Of a stretch of DNA of 64,000 nucleotides, positions 57,810 to 64,000 are shown piece by piece (position 1 is the stretch's first letter; each line of letters opens with the position of its first letter). The notes beneath the pieces were generated by a model. It did not search any database and was not told the origin of the DNA. It was given only the letters and a program-made list of their open reading frames with translations. The stretch spans positions 434,001-498,000 of the forward strand of contig CAWGAJ010000001.1 of NCBI GenBank assembly GCA_963820545.1, given 5' to 3'. The stretch is from CAWGAJ01 sp963820545 (lineage in GTDB: Bacteria > Planctomycetota > Planctomycetia > Pirellulales > Thermoguttaceae). The translations under genes were made by a program, and so were the position numbers.

Positions 57810-60306
57810 TGCCTTCCACGTTCATCATTTCTGAAAGGTCCAGTTCAAATGCGTAGTATCGTCCCTTCGCATTTCGTTCGGGATACAATCGAATCACTCC
57901 TCCTTCCGAACGCAGGAATTCCTGAACAACGAACAGTCCTAATCCTCTTCCATCTTTTCGAGTTGTCACAAATGGTTCAAACAGTGTCCCCTCGACAGAC
58001 GGATCGATTCCTTGACCATTATCACTCACCCATACAGTCGGTGAACGGGTCTCAATAAGTATTTCGCCTTTATGGATGCGTCCTCGGCGAATATCTTCCC
58101 GCAGCCAGTATTGGCTGTTCAGGATTAGGTTGTCGAACACTTGGATCAGTTTTCCGCGATTCGTCCGAACATCAAATGATCCCCGGCTGAGTTGTTCGAT
58201 CACAATCTTCAAATCGCCTTCGCGCCAACGTGACTCGTGGTACTCTTTGATTTCTGTAAGAAAGTCAACCAACGACATTATCTCGCGTTTCTCGCGGACG
58301 AATCGCAGCGCAGGATCGAGGTGTGCGAGTTGCTTCCGCAGGGCGTTGACCGCCGCGTCCACATGACGAGTGAATCCTTGGATATGCTCATCACTACCAT
58401 TTCGACCTTTCAGGTATTGGCGAACTTCACCTACACGCTCTCCCAAACCGTCCGCAATATACGTGATTTCGTGTACAAGAGCCTCTGCAGTAAGACCTAA
58501 CCCCATTGCTTCGTATGCTTGAGACAAACGGTCATGAAAGCGTTCAATTTGGGCTTGGAGTACAGCATGGCCGCGTTGAATCTCGGGTGATTCGCTAAGA
58601 ATGCGCGACACTTCATCAAGAGCCACTTGAGCCTGGTCAACCAGTTTCTTTGCTTTTTTCATTGCTGAATCTACTTCTCGTGCCTCAGCACGGGAAGCAA
58701 ACCCAGCCTTTTGGGCAACTTCCGAAGCCTTTTCAATTTCTTCCCCACAGTTTGCTACTTGAGTTGTCACGTCTGATACACGAGCTTGTGCTTTGGCTAC
58801 TCGACCCAATTGTGTGCCAATCTTCTGAGCCAATTCGTCCGGACGCATATCTGAAGGGACATCTGCCTGCTCATGAAGATGCTCGTCACAAAATGAAATG
58901 GTCTGTCTACGTGCAAATTCAAGAGTCTCGTGAGTGAATTTTACAAATCGAGCAAGAATAATCTCGAAGTTTTCATAAGCCGGAGTTCGAACGAAGCCCT
59001 CACGATCGGTTGCCTCGCCTAAATTTAGATTATCTCGGGCTGAAATTGCAACAAAACCAATTGTATTCGCCGGCTTCAATCCATACCAAGACCCTCCAGA
59101 GGTCCATGCTTTGCCTAATTGCAAGAAGTCACTTCCCACGCGAATCCCAAATCCATCACGATACACCCGAACAGATGCCAACGATTTAATGTATTTTCGG
59201 AAATCTTTGGCCTTGCTGAATACGGACGGTTCGCGTTGTCGGCCCAGATCGAAAGTATCCACTTCTGCTCGAAAAGGTCCTGGATTTGCAAGATCGCCGT
59301 AAGCAAGCAGTATAAGCTTGTCTAATCCTTCGTATTTTACATTCTGGTCAAAACGGATGAACCAGTTGCCGCCTCCATAGCCATGCAATTGAAAAGCAGA
59401 GCTTTCTGCCGCTTTTAGCAGATATGTAAGGAGCTTTTTTCCATTATCATGCTCACATAACGTATTAAAAATTCTTTTTCTTTCCCCAGTAGGCTCTAAC
59501 TCCTGCAGCTTTACTTTCCCTACTAATTTGATTACTTCTTTGTCAAATGCAAGTGAAAAGGTCGCATCGGCTTCATTCCTGATCTTCTTGGCTATTCTTG
59601 CTGGGTCGAGACCTACTCCATCAATTGTTACTGCAAGATCAAATTTCTCAATACTCTCGAAAGGAGAAATCAATTCAGCGAAATGTTCCTCCAAATTTGA
59701 TTTTGCAGTATCTCCTTGCCATCGCTTAGCATCAACAAGCCCCGACAGCAATACGATTGTCCCTTGCCGGTTGCCATGTCCCTGTTTCTTCCGTAACTTA
59801 GGCCCAAGAATGGGCACTTCACTCAGTAAGTCATGTTTTGAGAATTCGCTCCAGCTAAACCCAATCTGGTATTCCGTATCGGAGTCTTTTGTACTTGAAA
59901 TGATTTCTACGTTTTCCGCAATTCTCTGGGATCCAAGCCTTCCTAGACCTTTATCACCGAGAGGCACTCGTTTGTTCTGTCCAATTGTTCCACTGGATTT
60001 CAGACGCCGCTTAATGGAGTTAGAGACAACAAGCCATCCTTGCCGAATTGTGTTTTCATCCATTCCCGTGCCGTCATCTGAAATAATGACATAGCCCTTT
60101 GCCGTTGGAAAAAAAGTGTCAGCCAAAGCTTCCTTGGAGTCATCGGTTGTGTTGATTGTTACCGAAGCGTATGTGGCATTAGCATCGTAACAGTTTTTCA
60201 CCAACTCAATTAGAGCCTGCAAGTCATCACTGATCAGTTCCGCACCAAGTTGGAACACAACAGAAGGATGAACATCAAATTGGAGTTCCTTATTTTTTCC
60301 CGGCAT
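57802..60306 (-). CDS. Dual-GHKL ATPase/histidine kinase-like protein (second gene of the island operon)
   Basis: 834 aa from ATG 60306, whose A is the last base of the upstream TGA; TTG 60309 is less likely. The N-terminal module (1-300) is Hsp90/MORC/MutL-like: N box ALIELVKNCYDANA (32-45), SDDGTGMDE (77-85), GDKGLGRLG (118-126). A middle domain and long coiled coils (490-600) follow. The C-terminal module resembles a histidine kinase: H-box-like EALVHEITYI (His613), N box FDNLILNSQ (725), VSDNGQGID (761), LFEPFVTTR (776), GRGLGLFVVQE (787). No membrane segment. Two complete ATP sites in one protein are unusual. It would signal to the receiver-like product downstream. Confidence 0.75.
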   Translation of the reverse strand: MPGKNKELQFDVHPSVVFQLGAELISDDLQALIELVKNCYDANATYASVTINTTDDSKEALADTFFPTAKGYVIISDDGTGMDENTIRQGWLVVSNSIKRRLKSSGTIGQNKRVPLGDKGLGRLGSQRIAENVEIISSTKDSDTEYQIGFSWSEFSKHDLLSEVPILGPKLRKKQGHGNRQGTIVLLSGLVDAKRWQGDTAKSNLEEHFAELISPFESIEKFDLAVTIDGVGLDPARIAKKIRNEADATFSLAFDKEVIKLVGKVKLQELEPTGERKRIFNTLCEHDNGKKLLTYLLKAAESSAFQLHGYGGGNWFIRFDQNVKYEGLDKLILLAYGDLANPGPFRAEVDTFDLGRQREPSVFSKAKDFRKYIKSLASVRVYRDGFGIRVGSDFLQLGKAWTSGGSWYGLKPANTIGFVAISARDNLNLGEATDREGFVRTPAYENFEIILARFVKFTHETLEFARRQTISFCDEHLHEQADVPSDMRPDELAQKIGTQLGRVAKAQARVSDVTTQVANCGEEIEKASEVAQKAGFASRAEAREVDSAMKKAKKLVDQAQVALDEVSRILSESPEIQRGHAVLQAQIERFHDRLSQAYEAMGLGLTAEALVHEITYIADGLGERVGEVRQYLKGRNGSDEHIQGFTRHVDAAVNALRKQLAHLDPALRFVREKREIMSLVDFLTEIKEYHESRWREGDLKIVIEQLSRGSFDVRTNRGKLIQVFDNLILNSQYWLREDIRRGRIHKGEILIETRSPTVWVSDNGQGIDPSVEGTLFEPFVTTRKDGRGLGLFVVQEFLRSEGGVIRLYPERNAKGRYYAFELDLSEMMNVEGNE

Positions 60307-61655
60307 CAAGAACCTTCCTTCCTCATGATCAAGATACGTTCTCGGAGCATAGTCTGGCTGGTGTCGTTTCGCACTGCCATCCTTTTTGAGGGAATACGAC
60401 GCTGAAGTAAGGCAACCGGTATACTTCCCCGGCTTTCAAGTAGTTCCGCCAGGATCCTGTGCATTGGAATAACGCGATTTCCTACTCTGCGCTCCCCCAC
60501 TATCCACACCATGTATGCGTCTTTCCGAAGACGCTTCAGCACTGTAGTTAAGCACTTGTCCATGTCTCTCCAGAAAGCGGCAACACGGACAGATCGATCC
60601 CGTGGTTCATTGCGTAGATTCCGAATTACACGGCTCAAGCTCTCTGACTTTTCGCATACGTCTTTCACCGCACACAAAGCTCCAGATCTTGAACCGCCTA
60701 AGCTACGTGTATCTATGGAGTGTGTGTTAGATATGAGATTACAGGGAATACCAGATTCGATGTCATCAAGGTCTATCCACTGTAGGGGTAAGAATGCGTG
60801 CTGACCATAGGGAACCGTTGTTACATTGTCGCCATAAGGCGGAGATGTCACCAGGAGGTCTGCTGTAGAGCACTCGTTGGGCCTGCAATCACTGCCTGAG
60901 TCGCCCCATTCTACCTGGACAGTTCCTTGATAGAATCCTTGCCGAAGTCTACCAGCCGTTTTTAGAAGCTCTGCATTATCTTTGATCCGTTGCAGATTAC
61001 GTTCTGTGATGCACGCAAACACGTCGAACGGGTCAACAGTCCGCTTTTCAATTTCTTCACTTGGTCGCACGTGAAGCTTGAAAGTCGAGGTGCGAGAGTT
61101 ACTGGTCAACCGAACGGTTTCTGCAAGGATAACCCAAAAAAAACGCCGGCCCCATAGGCTCTCTTCGGCTCGAATAGCTCTTGCAAGCCTGGTAAGTTTG
61201 ATTGCCACACCAGGCTTGAACCACTTTCGCCAAGCGGAGTATCTGCACTCCACTTCCCGACATCGGTCCGTTATTGTCCTCTCCTTAATTGAATACCAGA
61301 TTCGGCGGAGGGCTTCGAAGAAGAACGGACCTGCTTTCACCCGACTGACCAATACTGCTAGCGGATTTAAGTCACATCCTTGGAAATCCAAACCTCGGAT
61401 CATTGCTTCTGTGAGTACCGTCCCCGATCCGACGAATGGGTCATACACGCAACGGATGCTTTTGTCCACTTCCAATATGTCTTCGATCAAGCGGGATTGC
61501 ATCTGCGGGACCATCATTGCGGGATATTGAAATATCCCATGACAATGGTCACGTACTGCATTTCGTCGAAAAGACCAATACTCGGGATCAATTCGTGTGC
61601 AGACTTCTAGCCTCTTGGCTAGATTCGAATCGATTTTTGTGATCTTGGTAACCAT
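60306..61655 (-). CDS. DNA methyltransferase (N6-adenine/N4-cytosine type), first gene of the island operon
   Basis: 449 aa, intact. SAM-binding motif I YDPFVGSGTVLTEAMIRG at 71-88, followed by CDLNPLAVL (motif II). Catalytic motif IV LLVTSPPYGDNVTTV at 267-281. A motif-X-like segment (FQYPAMMVPQMQSRLIEDI) precedes motif I. The order is X, I, a 170-residue middle part that may recognise DNA, then IV with TSPPY. No nuclease domain is fused. The product probably marks self DNA for the operon. The stop overlaps the next start (TGATG). ATG 61655 has GATGAAG upstream. Confidence 0.82.
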   Translation of the reverse strand: MVTKITKIDSNLAKRLEVCTRIDPEYWSFRRNAVRDHCHGIFQYPAMMVPQMQSRLIEDILEVDKSIRCVYDPFVGSGTVLTEAMIRGLDFQGCDLNPLAVLVSRVKAGPFFFEALRRIWYSIKERTITDRCREVECRYSAWRKWFKPGVAIKLTRLARAIRAEESLWGRRFFWVILAETVRLTSNSRTSTFKLHVRPSEEIEKRTVDPFDVFACITERNLQRIKDNAELLKTAGRLRQGFYQGTVQVEWGDSGSDCRPNECSTADLLVTSPPYGDNVTTVPYGQHAFLPLQWIDLDDIESGIPCNLISNTHSIDTRSLGGSRSGALCAVKDVCEKSESLSRVIRNLRNEPRDRSVRVAAFWRDMDKCLTTVLKRLRKDAYMVWIVGERRVGNRVIPMHRILAELLESRGSIPVALLQRRIPSKRMAVRNDTSQTMLRERILIMRKEGS

Positions 61656-62089
61656 GAATCTTCATCTATTCCAACAATGCTTATCACGTCACTCATCACC
61701 GACAATGGATATATCGTCATAATTGTTTTTTCTGGACGGTCATCCAGACAATGTTTGTGCAATGAGGGAGTTGCCGGTCATAACTGCTTTTCTTGCAGTA
61801 TGTTGTAATGCAAGCGCAAGATCTCAAAAACCCTCTGAATGACATTATATACGCCTATCTATACCCAACCATAGTATTGCTGATGCTTAATTCCTTTTGG
61901 TGGTTACATCGTTATTTCGGGGCATTCAGTATCAAATTCCTCGATTTTGTGCCAGAGCATCTAGGCTTTTTCGGTTAAGAAGATGAAACATGAATAACAA
62001 AAGCGGAAGATGTAAGTCATTGTGGGGAAAGGCCCTCACCCGCGCTCACCCTAACCCTCTCCCGGCGGGAGAGGGGACAAGAAAGGCAA
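61656..62089. other. Upstream region of the island operon, with operator-like palindrome and a REP-like element
   Basis: About 430 bases without a confident gene. TCTGGA-CGGTCA-TCCAGA (61731-61748) is a perfect palindrome about 80 bases before the methyltransferase start. Two related 20-mers starting GTCATAA lie at 61716 and 61777. A 61-codon frame at 61793-61978 with one hydrophobic stretch is possible but unsupported. CCCTCTCCC-GGC-GGGAGAGGG (62055-62075), with CCCTAACC before it, belongs to a palindromic family common in many bacterial genomes. Confidence 0.5.
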
Positions 62090-62124
62090 AACGCCCAACG
62101 GCCGATTTACCGGCCTTGGGCGTT
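62083..62124 (-). terminator. Intrinsic terminator of the tRNA-Asn gene
   Basis: On the minus strand, AACGCCCA pairs with TGGGCGTT outside and GGCC with GGCC inside, followed by TTTTGCCTTTC. It lies 38 bases beyond the tRNA 3' end. Confidence 0.75.
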
Positions 62125-62162
62125 AACTGGTTTGGCTTCTACTTTCGTAGAAACTCGAAAAG

Positions 62163-62235
<73 letters not shown>

Positions 62236-62247
62236 TTGTGATCTTTT

Positions 62248-62276
62248 AGTTTAATTACACTATTGGACTTTGACAA
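62248..62276 (-). promoter_or_regulatory. Promoter of tRNA-Asn
   Basis: On the minus strand, TTGTCA (62276-62271), a 17-base spacer, and TAAACT (62253-62248), 12 bases before the mature tRNA 5' end. Good match and position for a sigma-70 tRNA promoter. Confidence 0.65.
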
Positions 62277-62332
62277 GAGGCCCCTCAGCGCCCCTGAATC
62301 ATTTATCCACTCTTCACTATCTGATAGTTGTC

Positions 62333-62402
62333 CAGAGTTACCAATAATCGGTTATGGAGGACCTCTCCCGGGTCCATGAGTAACCGATTGTTGATAACTC
62401 TG
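62333..62402. repeat. Long imperfect inverted repeat
   Basis: CAGAGTTACCAATAATCGG at the left matches, in inverted form, CCGATTGTTGATAACTCTG at the right, with only 2 differences over 19 bases; the arms extend to TGGA/TCCA around a GC-rich centre of about 15 bases. It stands alone between tRNA-Asn and the IS110 remnant. Confidence 0.65.
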
Positions 62403-62628
62403 CCACGCGGTAAGTTGAAGGAACGAAAAAAATACACACCGGAAGGTTACGAATGTCTCGCACAATCGGATTAACGATTTTGGATAGATTTTCGAGCCGG
62501 CCAGTGCGCCTTGGTTCGCCAACGAATCGCTCAGATAACGACGATGGCAACATCCGTCTTACTATCAGTTTTTCGGAGAACCAAGGCCAGCGTGTTCCCC
62601 AGCTATTTATTTCTTTCCAGGAACTCCC

Positions 62629-63118
62629 ATGACGGCCGTGCAAAAGACGCGACTGGATATGATCCGCCGCTTTTACTACGCCCATCACTGCCGCGGCAAC
62701 GTGGTGGAAAAGCGGCTGGCCGCCATCGCTGCAGCCGTGCCCTTGACCACGGATGAGGCCATCATCCACAGTGCGGTGTTCCAAGTGCAACTGTTGGCCC
62801 AGCAGTTGCGATCTTTGACCCCCTGATCGCGAAGATCGAAAAGCGGATCGCGGAACTGCTGAAGGAGCATCCCAACGCCTGTTTTTTTAACAAGCTGCCC
62901 GGCGCGGGCAAGGCCCTGGCGTCGCGGCTGTGGGCGGCCTTCGGCGCCGACCGGGAACGTTTCGCCTCGGCCGAGGAAGTACAGTGTTTCAGCGGCATCG
63001 CTCCGGTGACCAAACGCAGCGGTAAAAGCACCGCCGTGCATCGCCGCTACGCCAGCCCCAAGTTCCTCCGCCAAACGTTTCATGAGTTCACCGCCTGTTC
63101 CTTGGAAAAATCCGCCTG
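62629..63118 (+). pseudogene. IS110-family transposase remnant (C-terminal part)
   Basis: Two joined frames encode the C-terminal, Transposase_20-like half: RLDMIRRFYYAHHCRGNVVEKR, then PLIAKIEKRIAELLKEHPNA, NKLPGAGKALASRLWAAFG, CFSGIAPVTKRSGKSTAVHR and KFLRQTFHEFTACSLEKSAWA. The switch at about 62814 needs one missing T. The N-terminal DEDD catalytic domain is absent upstream and homology stops abruptly after SAWA, with repeat-like CTTATCCTTCGTCC sequence following. The element is dead. It may record past mobile-element traffic beside the tRNA gene. Confidence 0.75.
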
Positions 63119-63463
63119 GGCCATCCCTTATCCTTCGTCCTATTTCCGCCCTTGTCTCTTATCCCGCAAAATCATTTCTACCAATAACGTCGATAGGCAG
63201 AGGAACTAAAATTCATAAATGGTCGAGGTTGAACAGGGAAAAACTCAACCCCCTTGATCTGGTGTCACGATGGTAACGATAAAGTAAGAGGGGATATCTG
63301 CGTGATTATTCAGGTAGTAAAATGGGAGAAATGTGCTATATAGTTAATATCGGCAAAAATATTCGGGGCAGAAGAATTTAACGATTCCGACGCTTCTGCC
63401 TGTTGTACGGAATTGGCATAAGACATAATTGTAGCTTCCTATTTCGCATTGGAGAGCATACTC
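63119..63463. other. Intergenic region before glgA
   Basis: About 345 bases with a repeat-like CCTTATCCTTCGTCC start, then AT-rich sequence. It should hold the glgA promoter; no clear consensus pair is seen. Confidence 0.4.
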
Positions 63464-64000
63464 GTGAATATCCTGCTGGCGACTAGCGAAGCAGTGCCGT
63501 TTGCCAAAACAGGCGGGTTGGCCGACGTCTGTGGAGCACTGCCCATTGAATTGGCCCGCCTTGGACATCGGCCGGCCGTGATTCTTCCTGCCTATCGTCA
63601 TACGCGATACTGCGGGCAACAGATCGAAGCGCTGGGAATTGAATTTATCATTCCCATCGGCAGCAAGATGGTCACCGGGCATTTATTGCGCAGCAAGTTG
63701 CCCGACGCCGACGTGCCGGTTTACCTTGTGCAGCAAGATCAATATTACGACCGCGATCAGCTTTACTCGGTCGATGGCAAGGACTATATCGACAACTGCG
63801 AACGTTTTGTTTTTTTCAGCCGCGCGGTGCTGGAGGCGGTCCGCTTGCTTGATCTGGAACTGGACGTGATCCACTCCAACGACTGGCAGACGGGTTTGGT
63901 GCCCGCCTATCTGAAGATCGAATATCACAACTTGCCGCGCTATCAGCGCATCGCCAGCTTGTTCACGATTCACAATCTTTCTTATCAAGGCAAGTTCTGG
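63464..64000 (+). CDS. glgA: Glycogen synthase, 5' part (runs off window)
   Basis: Transfers glucose from ADP-glucose to growing glycogen. GTG at 63464 with GGAG upstream; 179 codons are in the window, in frame to the edge. The GT5 N-terminus is clear: NILLATSEAVPFAKTGGLAD with the ADP-glucose-binding KTGGL motif, DVCGALPIELARLGHRPAVI, VIHSNDWQTGLVPAYLK and TIHNLSYQGKFW. Roughly 300 C-terminal residues lie beyond base 64000. Confidence 0.93.
   Translation, partial: MNILLATSEAVPFAKTGGLADVCGALPIELARLGHRPAVILPAYRHTRYCGQQIEALGIEFIIPIGSKMVTGHLLRSKLPDADVPVYLVQQDQYYDRDQLYSVDGKDYIDNCERFVFFSRAVLEAVRLLDLELDVIHSNDWQTGLVPAYLKIEYHNLPRYQRIASLFTIHNLSYQGKFW

Noticed and set aside
56082..61655. Known BREX, DISARM or Dnd system
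   Set aside because: None of the hallmark genes (PglZ, BrxL, DrmA/B, dnd or ssp sulfur genes) is present; only the methyltransferase is shared in a general sense.
61793..61978. 61-aa possible membrane peptide
   Set aside because: Only a non-ATG start, no ribosome site; one hydrophobic stretch alone is not enough.
62404..62628. IS110 bridge-RNA region upstream of the transposase remnant
   Set aside because: The transposase N-terminus and element ends are missing, so the non-coding end cannot be located or supported.

Overview
The window comes from a planctomycete. The evidence is a BBP7-family outer-membrane protein, PEP-CTERM sorting tails on two secreted proteins, a giant tandem uvrA, and very many dispersed hairpin and heptamer repeats between genes. 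The order cannot be fixed from sequence alone. Most of the window is moderately GC-rich housekeeping DNA. The left edge, the toxin-antitoxin locus and the 56-62 kb island are visibly AT-richer.

Layout: 1-1.4 kb, broken HEAT-repeat gene. 1.5-8.2 kb, RND heavy-metal efflux set (divergent TolC-like gene, small Cys/His-rich exported protein, CusB-like, CusA-like). 8.2-10.3 kb, three-gene cluster of FucU/RbsD mutarotase, GHMP kinase and tandem nucleotidyltransferase. 10.3-14.4 kb, coaX, obg and a membrane GTPase. 15-17.2 kb, PEP-CTERM protein and BBP7 protein converging on a terminator. 17.6-24.9 kb, about 2414-codon tandem UvrA with an unrecognised C-terminal extension and repeat-derived linkers. 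25-31.6 kb, CBM9-like protein, lipoyl-like protein lacking its lysine, rnhA, sensor kinase, priA, nadD. 31.6-35.4 kb, Phd/RelE pair, soluble kinase, OmpA-like lipoprotein. 35.5-41.5 kb, about 1988-aa phosphoesterase plus autotransporter-repeat protein. 41.7-50.1 kb, nicotinate phosphoribosyltransferase, YchF-like GTPase, MgtE-like transporter, DUF3999/DUF2339 pair. 50.4-55.8 kb, alpha-L-fucosidase, speA, agmatinase and the 3' remnant of a deoxyhypusine-synthase-like gene. 56-61.7 kb, overlapping three-gene operon. 62-64 kb, tRNA-Asn, IS110 remnant, start of glgA.

The best candidate for an undescribed system is the 56,082-61,655 operon: a DNA methyltransferase, a protein with two GHKL ATPase modules (Hsp90/MORC-like at the N-terminus, histidine-kinase-like with an H-box at the C-terminus), and a protein with a divergent phospho-receiver fold. 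It looks like a modification system joined to two-component-style signalling. It lies between a truncated gene and a tRNA gene.

A second strong signal concerns the sequence itself. About 17 frame breaks interrupt otherwise conserved genes, and each can be explained by loss of one unit of a short tandem repeat or base run; eight of the nine shifts of the -2/+1 class lie in or beside CG/GC runs. Most are probably sequencing or assembly errors, so the affected genes are annotated as single reconstructed genes.
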